Source: Brachionus manjavacas
Taxonomy: Eukaryota; Rotifera; Eurotatoria; Ploima; Brachionidae
Direction of reading: 5' to 3'
DNA: 64,000 nucleotides
Assembly (NCBI GenBank): GCA_019054805.1
Contig: JAHQIY010000005.1
Coordinates: 479,501 to 543,500 of the forward strand
In this document: positions 1-10,352 of the stretch, one piece after another
How positions within the stretch are numbered: position 1 is the first letter of the stretch
Layout: every line of letters begins with the position of its first letter
The notes under the pieces: model-generated
What the model was told of the DNA's origin: nothing
What the model saw: only the letters and a program-made list of their open reading frames with translations
Databases searched by the model: none
Translations under genes and position numbers: made by a program

Positions 1-77
1 GGTCTTCTTAATCAAATAAGTGTCAATTTTATATAATAAGTGTTTTTTTATTTAATTAAGTGTTAATCTTTATTTTA

Positions 78-299
78 ATGGATTATTTTAAAAATTGTGT
101 ACATTTATTTAATAATTGTGGTATCACCGAAAATGAATCAAAGAAACCATTAGTTGTCTTAGAAAATCAAAACGACAGTACCTTCGAGTCTGAATCAAAC
201 AGTTCAACAATTGAATGTTCAATTCAAGTAGATCAATCATCTAACGAAATTGGTCAGCAAACTGCCAGTCAAAACAGCATTGAAGAAAATTTAGAATGA
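78..299 (+). CDS. Short LINE ORF1-like reading frame
   Basis: The first ATG of this frame is at 78; an in-frame stop lies just upstream at 57-59. The product is about 73 residues, rich in Ser, Asn, Gln and Glu, with no recognisable zinc knuckle or RRM. Its TGA stop (297-299) overlaps the ATG of the next frame (296-298) as ATGA, an arrangement used for termination-reinitiation in some LINEs. It may be a remnant of ORF1 or only a leader peptide. I do not recognise a domain. Confidence 0.4.
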   Translation: MDYFKNCVHLFNNCGITENESKKPLVVLENQNDSTFESESNSSTIECSIQVDQSSNEIGQQTASQNSIEENLE

Positions 300-3100
300 A
301 CAAGAGGATAAATAAATCAACTTTAAGAACTAAACCTCTTAATAAAGCAAGGTTAGTAATTACACACTGGAATTGTCTTCATTTACCTAGTAGGGTTCAT
401 CTCTTAGCCAATTTTTTAGCTCAAAAATGTCCAGACATTGTTTTGCTCAATGAACTAAAGATAGATTTAAGTGAGGCAATCATTATCTTGATTTTCACAA
501 TTATCAATTCATAACAAAACCACGCAACAAGTATGGAGGAGGAGTAGCATTTTAATTAAAGAAGGAATTGAATTTATACAAGATTTCTCTTATGAGGAAT
601 TCAATTCCGAACTCCTTTGTATAAAAATGAACTTAGGAAAGAATAATGAATTGTTTATATTCAGTCTTTATAATCCACCCAATATGATTCTGAACTTTGA
701 GTTTTTTAAAACTGTTAATAAATAAAAAATAGGTGGTGATCTTAAAGCCAGAACAAAGCAAATAGGCTGCGTAGGGGAAAATGAAAACGGCATAATGTTG
801 GAAAGAATAATCAATGAGTTAGACTTCTCAGTAATTAATGATAAGCGTCCTACTTTCAATAATTTTAATAGGAATTACTTTGAAATTCTTGATCTTTTCT
901 TAGTTTCATCTTCATTAATTGACAAAATTACCGACTTTTGTGTCCTAAATAGTCAAGACATGACTAGTGACCATTTCCCAATCGAAGCATCGATTTCTAT
1001 GGGCTATCAATTAGAAAATAAATCAGCAGCTAAAAAGTTTAACTATAAGAAAGCAAACTGGCAATTATTCAGCGAGATTTTAAATTCTCAAATAGTGAAT
1101 ATCACTGAAAGTTCCCTCACAATAGATCAACTAAATGATAAAATTACCTAAAAAATTATTTCTACTTCACATAAAAGCATTCCTTATCATTCGCAGAAAA
1201 TCTACAAAACCAGTCTTCCCCCGAACATTGTTATTTTGATAAAAGAACGTAGGAAAGTAAGAAGAAACTTTCAAAAAACTCGCTGTCAAAAGCTCAAGAA
1301 AAAATTTAATCAACTTACATTTGAGTTAAAGGCCTCTTTAAAAAAAGTCTGGAATCAAAATTGGTTTGATTTTATTGAGAAAATGGGAAAAAACCCACTG
1401 ACAAGTAGACCATTCTGGAAAAAAATAAATAAATTTAGATCAAAAAAAGGATCAAATTTAATCCCAAATTTGTTTTTAAATGACAAGGAATTCAAAACTA
1501 ATGAAGAAAAGGGAAAATGCTTTCGAGAACTCCTATCTTCAATATTTAGTCCTAATTCTGATTTAATAGATTGTGATAAAGATTTCGAAATGCTTAATTC
1601 TAACTCTGAATTCTTTAGAAATTTTGATCAGTCTAATTTTAATGATCCAATTAGCTTAAATGAATTAATTATGGCTCTAAAAAGATTAAAAAATGAAGCG
1701 GCATCAGGACCTGACCAAATTCATAATCTAATGTTAAAAAACTTACCTAAAAATTCATTAATAGAAATTATAGAACTTTTTAATTTATCTCTTCGAGAAG
1801 GTAGAGTCCGAGTAAAGCATGGAAAACATCGAACATTAATATGATTCAAAAAAAAGCCTCTTCTTTACAAGATCCTTTAAATTATAGACCAATTAGTATA
1901 ACGAGTCGTTTAGGAAAGCTCCTGGAACGCATAGTATTTTCAAGATTATACAATTATTTGGAACAAAATTCACTCCTTATCCAGGAGCAATCTGGATTTA
2001 TTAAACACCGGCGAACATCAGATAATCTTTTCTTTTTAATTCAAAAAATTGTGGAATCATTTAATAGAAAAAAAAGAGTTTGTGGCCTTTTTTTTGATGT
2101 TTCTAAAGCCTTTGATAGGGTTTGGCATGAAGGTCTACTTTTTAAATTGATTAAAATGAATCCACCTCATTACTTGACTAACTGGATTAGATCCTTTTTA
2201 GATAGTAGGACATTTAAGGTAAATGTGAATGATCATCTGAGCGAAGAATATAAAATAACTGCAGGTGTTCCTCAAGGCTCAGTAATTAGTCCTCTATTAT
2301 TTAATATATATATTAATGACATCCCAAAAAGAAACAAAACAAATAATGAATACTCTCTGCTTTTCGCAGATGATCTAGTAACATTCTTCATTTATAACAA
2401 GAAAGGGAACCTAGAAAATAAGATAAATAAATACACCAACGAACTAGAACAATGGCTTATTAAATGGAAAATGAAGATATCATTTGAAAAGTCGTGTTCA
2501 GTAGTCTTTTCTAGGTACAAAAAAGAGGGTGATTAACTAAACTTAAAAATTTATGGAAACAGAATAGTGAGCCAAAAAGAAATCAAGTTTCTTGGTATTA
2601 AATTTGATTCTAAGTTTAACTTTAATACACTAGTAGACGAAATTAAAGAACGCTGCAACAAAAGGCTAAATATTATTAAGATATTGTCAAACAAAAAATG
2701 GGGTCCTAATCAAAACACACTAGGAAATTTATATAAATCTTTAGTCGGATCGATTTTAGACTATTCTTTTCCTTGCTTAAATTCATTTTCAGAAAATAAT
2801 ATCAAAAAACTACAAGCAATTCAGAATACAGCAGTAAGATCTATCCTTAAGTTAAAATATGATACTCCCTCCAACATCGTGCAACATGAAGCTTTTAATA
2901 AACTAAAATTACTAACAGTCTCGAATCGTCTTTTTGAGTTGAGCGAGAAATATGTTGGGGCAGGACTGAGTCATTCTATTCCATTGGTTGAAAGACTGGT
3001 GAAAGAATACAAAGAAGGTTTCGAATCAAGATATATTGAATACCCAACTCCATTGTGTAATTGCTACCTTACTATTTCTTCTTTTTTTCCTGAAACTTGA
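296..3100 (+). pseudogene. LINE ORF2 (endonuclease plus reverse transcriptase), frameshifted
   Basis: The endonuclease part shows the N-terminal strand reading ITHWNCLHLPSR and a damaged GDLNA-type motif reading GGDLKART near 735-755. The catalytic-site Asn is replaced by Lys and a stop precedes it. The RT part (1841-2536) shows NYRPISITS, then FFDVSKAFDRVWH, then GVPQGSVISPLLFNIYIND and the catalytic FADD box. The C-terminal part (2567-3100) has the usual LINE region with LDYSFPCLN and an end reading SSFFPET. The pieces lie in different frames, so at least three frameshifts and several stops separate them. The same C-terminal region recurs at 8502-8723 with only a few changes. Confidence 0.9.
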
Positions 3101-3240
3101 ACTATTTAAACATGTGCCAAATGAGACAATCTTTTCCAAATTATGTCTTTTCAACTTTAATTTTTTTTAGCTTATTTACTCTATTTTGATTCTTTTTTTT
3201 TATTATTTTTTTAATTTTTTTATTTTATTTTTAATTTATT

Positions 3241-3290
3241 CTGAAGGAGCTTTAGCTCGGTACAGAAAACAAATAAATAAATAAATATTT
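3241..3290 (+). repeat. LINE 3'-terminal hairpin and AAATAAATA tail
   Basis: A 5-bp palindromic stem, GAGCT-TT-AGCTC, is followed by GGTACAGAAAAC and a run of AAATA units. The same end occurs reversed at 8297-8345 with loop CT, and at 36611-36655 with the stem changed to GAGCA/TGCTC. It is probably the site recognised by the element's own reverse transcriptase; that role is inferred from other LINEs. Confidence 0.75.
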
Positions 3291-5062
3291 TAAAAAATTG
3301 TGGTATTCTATTAAAAAATTGTGTAACCGATTTTAATGGGCCTTTTTATGTCTGATCGAAACTTTTGCGCTTATTTAATCAAAAAAATATTTTGGATAGT
3401 TTTGCCCAAAAAAAGAAAAAAAATAGGTAGATTGATGAAGATTGATGGCTTCGTATTCAATTATTTTTACATAACGAAGATTATTCATGACAACAGATGT
3501 TAAAATAAAGAAATTTAATATAAATGTATATTTATAATATATGAGCCATTTAAAATAAAAAAAAGACAATGTTTTTTCTATTAATAAACATAAATTTATT
3601 AAAATTGATAAATTAAGTTTAAATGGAGGTATTTTCTTATTAAGATCCCAGTTAAGAATTTAATTATAAATTTAGAGCAAAATTTTTAATCTTTTTTCTT
3701 AATGAATTTCAAAGATCTTAATTTTCAACTTATAATAATTATGAAATCAAAATTTATTTTGTGTGTAAACATGTTACCCACACTTTAAGCACTCATTCAC
3801 TTGATGATCAACTCCTGTTTAAATCATATATATATAGAATACGTGACTATGTTATTAATTTACACACCTCGCAATACTTCTAGAATCAGGATAAAATTCT
3901 ATTCTAGAAGATTCATCCTCTCTAACGAGATACAGATTTAAATACTATATATAAGAACGAACACAACCCTTGTTCTTCTTCCAATAACCAACAAAATGTG
4001 TTACTGAAGATTTTGTTTATGGACCATTAAATTCCAAATCAAAAGATTTGTTCTTTTTAAGACCCTTGAACATACAACCTTGTACAAGAGATTCAAGATG
4101 GTACACAATGCGAAGTTAAGGCTAGACAAACAATTTTCGGAAAAATCTGAAATGATCTGAAATAATGAGGTGGATTTTTAAAAATTCCTTGCAAAAAGAT
4201 AGTGTCTTTATTCGTCTTCAAAAATGCTAATATTGGCAGATATTTTTTTTAAATATTTTTTTTTAAAAGTTATTATTAAAATATGGCAAGTATTTTTTTT
4301 TCTATTTTACTTTTTTGAAACGTTGTTTCATCAAAACGAATTATTTCTAAAAATGTAAAATAGAAAAAAAAAACTTTCCAAATAGAAGAGTTTACCCATC
4401 TTTAGTTAGAAAATAAACCCAATTGACTCTCTTTGGGTTCAAACCCAAAAAAATGTAAAATAAAAATCGATCGTAAACATTAACCCCTTTAATCATTGCT
4501 GACGTGTAAGCCCATGAAGGTTTAAAAAAATTTGGTAGAAATTTTCTTCAATTTCTTTAAATTCTTTTAAATTTTTTTTATCTCACATTCCGGATTTATT
4601 GTTTTTCTGTAATCAAATTTTACACCGTTTGATTTTAAAAGATTTAAAATAAGTTGAGAATAAAAAAAATTTTAAAACAGAATTTAATGAATTAAATCTG
4701 AGTTTTATAGACGACTTATTTAAAAAAAAGGTCTTCTGTTCTGATAATTTGATCATAAATATTTAAAATTTTCCATGCGAAACATTTAAAAATTGAATTT
4801 TCAAATATTATTTTAAAAATATTCGACAAAATAAGTTTTTATTCTTTCAAAGGGTTTACAACACTTTTTAGTTTTCTAAATTAACAATAAATACTTAGCA
4901 TAATAAGAATGCAAAAAAAAGATTTATAATTTTTATGGCAAGATTTTTAGTGAAAAAAATTGCGCTTTTTTTTATGAAAATAATTATGAAATTTAATGAA
5001 ATTTAAAAAAATTCTTGTTAAATAATTTAAAAAAAAAAAATATTCAATTTTCTTTTATTAAA
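3291..5062. other. Non-coding stretch around the heat-shock promoter
   Basis: Apart from the heat-shock promoter the stretch is AT-rich without a readable gene. At 4292-4372 an inverted repeat brackets a GAAACGTTGTTTC palindrome: a T-run plus CTATTTTAC and its complement. Between 4000 and 4160 base composition is higher in GC and resembles decayed coding or transcribed sequence, but no frame stays open. Confidence 0.5.
3878..3998 (+). promoter_or_regulatory. Heat-shock promoter: two heat-shock elements, TATA box, leader
   Basis: TTCTAGAA at 3878-3885 is a two-unit heat-shock element. At 3902-3914 TTC-TA-GAA-GA-TTC is a perfect three-unit element. A TATA box (TATATATAAG, 3946-3954) follows about 30 bases later, then a leader with little secondary bias up to ATG at 3996. 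That ATG opens only three codons before TGA. The spacing is that of an animal hsp promoter. What it drives is unclear: a decayed gene, a spliced gene or a non-coding heat-inducible RNA. Confidence 0.65.
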
Positions 5063-5805
5063 TTATAAGTCAGGAATATTTTTTCTCCATCCAAATCTGA
5101 CCATTTGTATTATTTGTAAAACACAATCAGCAATGCATAGTAATGTGGTTAGAAAACCAAAAAACTAAAATAAAAAAATTGAAGATTACATTAAAAAAAT
5201 TAAAATTAAAATTACTGCTGCAGCTGCAAATGCACCATAATTTACATATTTTTGATCTTCTATTCTAATTTTTCTCAAATCTGATTCAGCAATGGCGCTT
5301 AAAATCGACAGGATAAAAAGTGGTATTAATATAAATATATCGATAATACAAATCTGAAATTAGGTATATAATTTAGGTTTTGAACACTTAATGAAAACTT
5401 ACAACCAGAATCCAAGGCAGTTTCGAAAAAAATTTAAAATTAACTATATTCAGTAAAATAAATAAAAATATAATGACAGATATCAAGAAATCAACTACTG
5501 AAATAAATAAAAACGCTGATCGAAAATCGGCTGATTTTTTGTCCAAAAAGAAGCCGTCTGGTGTAGGTTTGGTTACTGACGCACAACAAATCCATGTTAC
5601 AAATAAAAAAATCTTGAATTTTTGAGCCTGTTTACTAGAATTATTAAAATCTTGAAGAAAATTTACTTACACTTATTATTAAATATATAATTAAAGTTGG
5701 CAGATAATTTTTGTTTAGTCCAATTCTATTTTTGGAAGTTGGGGCTGAGTTTGTAGTATAATTTGGTTGATCTTCTTCTATTCTAACATCAGTAAATTGA
5801 TCCAT
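5063..5805 (-). CDS. MARVEL-type four-TM membrane protein, four exons
   Basis: Built by hand from splice signals: exons 5805-5671, 5612-5403, 5353-5216 and 5164-5063, all joined in phase 0, giving 194 residues. Introns are 51-58 nt with GT-AG ends (for example GTAAGT after residue 45). The protein has a polar N-terminus of about 37 residues, then four hydrophobic segments: TLIIYLIIS into IFLFVTWICC, a second around FISVVDFLISVIIFLFILL, a third around ICIIDIFILIPLFILSIL and a fourth around FFGFLTTLLCIADCVLQII. The tail is short and basic (FGWRKNIPDL). This topology fits MARVEL-domain proteins (MAL, plasmolipin, CMTM), which act in membrane apposition and vesicle traffic. The family call rests on topology rather than on a diagnostic residue set. 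The exons are too short to appear as long ORFs. Confidence 0.7.
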
Positions 5806-6460
5806 TATTCAATTTTTATGATTACTTTTACGAATAGGGCTCGAAATTTAAAATTTTTAAAATTAGGTATCTGTAAACGATTATAATATTTTCAAAAAAT
5901 TAAAGGTAAAATAACAGTAAAGTAATTTTTTTCAGATTTTTTCAAACATCGAAAACAACCTCTCCAAATTTCAGAATTCTATCAGAATTATGCTATTTTT
6001 ATTTACATTAATTTTTTCTTTAAATTTTAAGGTGAATAAGAGGGTGGCAAGCAAACATTTTTTTATGAGAAAAGAATTATGGTCGGCATCGGGTTTAAGT
6101 GTCAACAAAAAAATCAAAAAGCTGAATTTTATTTACAATCCAAATTGTTATTTAAAATTTTCGATATTATAAATAAAAATGAACATGAATTTGATTTTAT
6201 ATAAGAAGTTTCAATTATTTATGATTAATATTTTTTTAAAATACAATGCACCTTGTAGGCGACCTAAAATTAAAAAAAAAACAAATAAAAGCCTACAAAA
6301 GAATAAATATTTTCAATTAAGTCCATTATGCTCTATATATTATATTTTGTGAGATATTCAATTTGATTTACTAAATTTTTAATTGAAAAATGAATCATAT
6401 TTATTCGGGCTCATCCAGTTACTGAAATGGGCTCGTTAGTTTTTAACATTAATTAGTAAT
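5806..6460. other. Upstream flank of the MARVEL gene, no gene seen
   Basis: AT-rich sequence with a 60-codon chance ORF at 5990-6172 that has no recognisable content. Nothing else can be supported. Confidence 0.5.
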
Positions 6461-6905
6461 TTGGTCGGTATTCTGAAGTTTGTGATCAATTTTTGATGCT
6501 CAAATTGATCAAATCAAGTTTTAAAAATAAAATAAATTGTTATTTTTACATAGAATTAGTGCAGAGGTTCATTTTTGGATTTAACATACTTTGTGCAATA
6601 AAAAGATAGACTATGCAATATCAAAATGCACATTGCAGGGTGCAAACCATCTAAATGATTTGAGTGAATTGTATTTTGCAGGATTTTGCAGGATTTTGCA
6701 GGGTGCAAACCGATAAAATTTTGAGTGAATTGTATTTTGCAGGCTTTTGCACAGTTTACTTTTAGATTTCACAAAGTATGTTAAATCCAATAATGTACAT
6801 TTGCACTTATTATTTTAAATAGTTGCAATTTATTTAATAATTTAAAATTGATTTGATCATTTTGAGCATCAAAAATTGATCCCAAACTTCCAAATGCCAT
6901 TTGGT
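6461..6905. mobile_element. Foldback MITE with about 130-bp inverted arms
   Basis: The left arm (6461-6600) reads GAAGTTTGTGATCAATTTTT and continues through GGATTTAACATACTTTGTG. The right arm (6770-6905) is its inverted copy at roughly 80-85% identity. The core (6640-6750) contains two direct copies of a unit with GGGTGCAAACC and GAGTGAATTGTATTTTGCAGG, plus a triplet of GGATTTTGCA. There is no coding sequence, so it is a non-autonomous element. Confidence 0.8.
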
Positions 6906-7310
6906 CTCATAATTTAATTAAAATGAATTACTATCTATTTTTTCTATAAAAATGATTACTATTCATGTCCTCAACTCATATTCTGTCTCGATTATTACTT
7001 TAATGAACTTATTAATTTTTGATATAATATACATATATTAATTAAAGTGAATCAGATTAAAATTAGAAAATTCAATTTTTCTAATCTCTATTTTCCAAAC
7101 AAAATTAAAATATAACCCAAACAAGAAGAATGACAGAATTACGAGAGAAGTGAGTTAAATTTATGACCAATTTAATAATATGAATCTGATGAATCTGAAG
7201 CAGATGATCAAGAAAGTCTTCCAGTAATGAAACATCTTAACTCTTACTTTGACCTAAAAATTTTAAACAGGATTTCTTTTTTCAGTACTTTCTATGTGTT
7301 ATGTGCAAGG
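6906..7310. other. AT-rich stretch with a short acidic reading frame
   Basis: At about 7178-7270 a frame reads YESDESEADDQESLP and ends at AAACAG. It resembles the acidic N-terminal part of a transposase or a host exon, but no partner exon was found. Otherwise no feature. Confidence 0.3.
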
Positions 7311-7367
7311 AGCTACCATATGTGACCTCCTAGTAGGTCATCTCCGCAAGCTAGTCTTGCTGTAGCT
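7311..7367. other. Predicted three-way-junction fold, possible SINE/LINE 3' end
   Basis: AGCTAC (7311-7316) pairs with GTAGCT (7362-7367). Inside lie two hairpins: GACCT/AGGTC (7324-7339) and GCAAG/CTTGC (7346-7360). Both have CTAGT in the loop. A TATATATTATT run follows at 7368. The layout suggests a structured 3' end of a retroposon; no second copy was found in the window. Confidence 0.45.
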
Positions 7368-7959
7368 TATATATATTATTAAAAGAAAAACTATATAATT
7401 GCAGAAAACAAATAAATTAATTGCTATAAAACATACCTGCCTTTTTAAAACAATCAGAAAACTGTTTTAAAAATCTGAATTTTTGAAATAAATAAAAAAG
7501 TTTTCATAAAAATTTATTAAATTTAAGTCAATTTAAGTAAATGTTTAAAATAAAATTCAGATGAATTTTTTATAGATGCACTCTCTCATTTTTTCAGACC
7601 ACCAAGCTTGGTTTTTTGATTAAATTATTAGACTCTTGTAATTATTTAACAAATTACCACCACAGATTTTAATCAAGAAAATATTTAAATTGCGAGTTTC
7701 TAATCTCGTCTCTACCTTTAAAAAGAAAGCAAAAATTATTATCTTGTGCCAAAAATTCCCATTTCGAATGCATTTTGGCGAAATGTTAGCACTTGCTACC
7801 GGGAGATAATTTAAGTAAAAATTCGGGAAGACTTTTTGAATAAGTTTTTTTAGTATGTTAGTAAGATGTTTGGTATGTTAATAATGCAAGTATGGTGGGA
7901 TGAATAATGGGTATGGTGAAAAGCTTTGTTAGTATGCTTTAAATATTTATCGGTATTCT
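7368..7959. other. AT-rich stretch with a GTATG keyword cluster
   Basis: Between 7853 and 7945 GTATG recurs about seven times (TAGTATGTTAG, GGTATGTTAA, AAGTATGG, GGGTATGG, AGTATGC). This resembles the subterminal array of a MITE, but a matching inverted array was not found. No gene seen. Confidence 0.35.
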
Positions 7960-9370
7960 AAAACAACTATGTCCCATTTTTGCTGAAATTTGACCATCTG
8001 ACATAGTCTTTCTTGCTTGCTTCAACCATCTTTAGTAACTCATCATTTAGTCACTTTGTCTTTTTTCTCCCATTTTCCCCATAAAATTCCAAAGTAGCTT
8101 TGGTAAGCACATTTTGCATTATGTTCCAATGTGATTATATGCAGCCGTTCCTATCTTGGATAGAATCGAATCTGTTCTTAAGTTGCATCTCAAACTCTGC
8201 ACCATATTGTCATTCAACATCCCTACATTTGTGTTGATTTGTCCGCACCTCCTTCTCTTTTTAAGCTTTTTAATTAAACTTTGCCACTACCAGTTTATTT
8301 TATTTATTTGTTTTCTGTACCGAGCTAGAGCTCCTTCAGAATAAGTTAAAGATAAAATAAAAAAAAAAATAAAAATAAAATTAAAGTTAATAAAATTAGA
8401 TAAAAAAAAAGAATCAAAATAGAGTAAATAAGCTAAAAAAATGAAAGTTGAATAGACATATATTGGAAAAGATTGTTACATGTGGCACATGTTTAAATAG
8501 TTCAAGTTTCAGGAAAAAAAGAAGAAATAGTAAGGTAGCAATTACACAATGGAGTTGGGTATTCAATATATCTTGATTCGAAACCTTCTTTGTATTCCTT
8601 CACCAGTCTCTCAACCAATGGAATAGAATGACTCAGTCTTGTCCCAACATATTTCTCACTCAACTCAAAAAGACGATTCGAGACTGTTAGTAATTTAAGT
8701 TTATTAAAAGCTTCATGTTGCACGATGTTGGAGGGAGTATCAAATTTTAACTAAAGGACAGATTTTACTGATGTATTCTGAATTGCTTGTAGTTTTTTGA
8801 TATTATTTTCTGAAAATGAATTCAAGCAAGGAAAAGAATAGTCTAAAATCGATTCGACTAAAGATTTATTTAAATTTCCTAGTGTGTTTTGATTAAGTTT
8901 ATGGTCAGTTTTCCTTTTATGTGGTCGATTTGACTCTGAATTCTGTGGTATTTACGGTTAGCGTGAGTGGCTTAGTGTACATTCTTTTGATTGATAAAGG
9001 TACCATTAATGCATTAATTGTTAGAGATGCAAAACTCTAGCTGTCATCATTATCACTAACCCTCATCTTGTCTTTAAATCCGAAAAGCCCGATCACACCT
9101 CACCAGTTTTTATAGCATCGTGCCACTCTCGCATTGAAATCCAATCTTCACGGCAATCAACAGGTCTATTCGAAAGACAGAATTAAAAACTTTTCTTTTT
9201 CCAATCTACTGGCAATATATGTTGATACATTACACCCAATAACTGTTGTCGATGTATCCTTCGGATTCATCCGAGGTAATCTCTCATCGACTGATTGTCA
9301 CATTTCTATACTGGCTACGAGTCTTGATTTAATTTCTCTTCCATATTTTTATGTATGTGATCACGTCTAA
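7960..9370 (-). mobile_element. Old LINE remnant: endonuclease and linker, interrupted by a younger LINE
   Basis: Reading the minus strand from 9370 down, frames with stops give an apurinic-endonuclease region: LDFNARVARCYKNW at about 9140-9095, then VIGLFGFKDKMRVSDN, then SQIDHIKGK at about 8930. After the 8897-8297 insertion the same element resumes (8296 to about 7960) with a typical pre-RT linker: LKNRFDSIQDRNG, then NVLTKATLEFYGENGRKK and NDELLKMVEA. It has many stops and is long dead. Confidence 0.75.
8297..8897 (-). mobile_element. Young 5'-truncated LINE copy (same family as 1-3290)
   Basis: The inverted copy matches 2705-3290. Its C-terminal ORF (8723-8502) differs from the first element in only two residues (GTR for GAG context). 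It begins within the sequence CTAATCAAAACACACTAGG and ends with the palindromic hairpin and AAATAAATA tail. It sits inside the older LINE at the end of that element's endonuclease. The abrupt 5' end is the usual result of incomplete reverse transcription. Confidence 0.9.
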
Positions 9371-9574
9371 AAAAAAAAAAATTCAAAAAATTCAAAATCA
9401 GACTATAAGGTCAATTTCAAAGTTTCAAAATTCAAAAGTTAAAAGATAATGAACGCAATTTCTAATTTAACACCGGTAGATCAAAGAATCCTAAAGTTTT
9501 GCACCTCTTTTCTTACAAGGAACTGTTACCACAATACACATATCAAAATTTTTCTGACAAATACACCCAGTCAC

Positions 9575-9700
9575 AAAGAAAACGATGATTAATCGATTAA
9601 AATTGATAGATGAATCATTAATGAGTTACGAACCATTTCATCTAGATTCACCGATGAAAATAAGTATCATCGAAAATTATCGATGAGAATTTTTTTTAAT
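9575..9700. repeat. CATCGATGA keyword cluster (left)
   Basis: The words ATGATTAATCGAT, GATAGATGAATC, CATCTAGATTCACCGATGA, ATCATCGAAAATTATCGATGA follow one another. The same words cluster at 13236-13390. The two may be ends of one 3.8-kb element or two separate MITE ends. Confidence 0.4.
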
Positions 9701-10340
9701 ACATCATAATTTATTTAATTTTTAATATTTCAAATAATTTTTAAGATAAAAATAAGCAAAAATTTATTAAGTTCTTTCAACTGATTTTTAACTGAAAATT
9801 AATTTTGACGCTTGATTAAGGCGAACATTAATTCACATTCTTCTCAATAGAAAGACTTAAATTTCTTATTCAATAAGTTGCTTATTAATTTTTAGATTAC
9901 TTAATAGCCCTATAACTAGACAAAAAGTAGCTTGAGTAAATTTGAAATCAAAGAACATTATAAGCAATCTAATTATATAAATATCGTATTTTGTTAAGAG
10001 ATGATACACTGATAAATAATAGAACATGAATTATCACTAAATATCGCCTTATAGAATTATTGGAATTATTAGTTTCCTAAGCATTACAAAAAAATCAATT
10101 TTAAATAAAATGAATTTAATGAATGTAAATAGTTACACAATTGTAATTACTCAAATCAAATATTATGGAACACTTTTTTATTTATTAAATTGTTTATACT
10201 TTTTTTGACAATTAATTGTATTTGAGATAATTTAGCCGTTTCTATATGCACAAAGAAGGGCGTTCCACCTTCAAGCAGCTGACTTTCACTAGTTATTTTT
10301 ATACTTAATTTTTTGAGTTTTTGGTGTCAAAAAGTATGCG
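9701..10340. other. AT-rich stretch, no gene seen
   Basis: No open frame or repeat beyond simple AT runs. GCAGCTGACTTTCACTAG at 10276-10293 could be part of an upstream exon of the ORF that follows, but this is not supported further. Confidence 0.4.
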
Positions 10341-10352
10341 AGTACTGCACCC

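Larger units (their letters stand above)
1..3290 (+). mobile_element. Jockey-like non-LTR retrotransposon (LINE), near full length but broken
   Basis: The element runs from three copies of an AAGTGT-containing phrase at 18-65 to an AAATAAATAAATA tail at 3271-3290. It carries a short ORF, then an apurinic-endonuclease region (about 350-960), a linker (about 1020-1850), a reverse transcriptase (about 1841-2540) and a C-terminal region to 3100. There is no RNase H domain. The 3' UTR (3101-3240) is pyrimidine-rich and ends in a small palindromic hairpin before the tail. The layout and the RT style suggest the Jockey/CR1 group; the exact clade cannot be set by eye. The ORF is broken by frameshifts near 480-515 and stops near 725, 1151, 1210 and 2536, so this copy is dead, although close relatives in the window show recent activity. 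Confidence 0.9.

Noticed and set aside
7187..7193. CTGATGA as a hammerhead ribozyme core
   Set aside because: No matching GAAA box and no stems at the required places; the word is part of a Ser/Asp/Glu-coding stretch. Other CTGATGA words (17206, 38810, 60463) also lack the rest of the motif.
9134..9370. Plus-strand 78-codon ORF
   Set aside because: The minus strand of this segment reads as LINE endonuclease, which explains the higher GC content and open frame.
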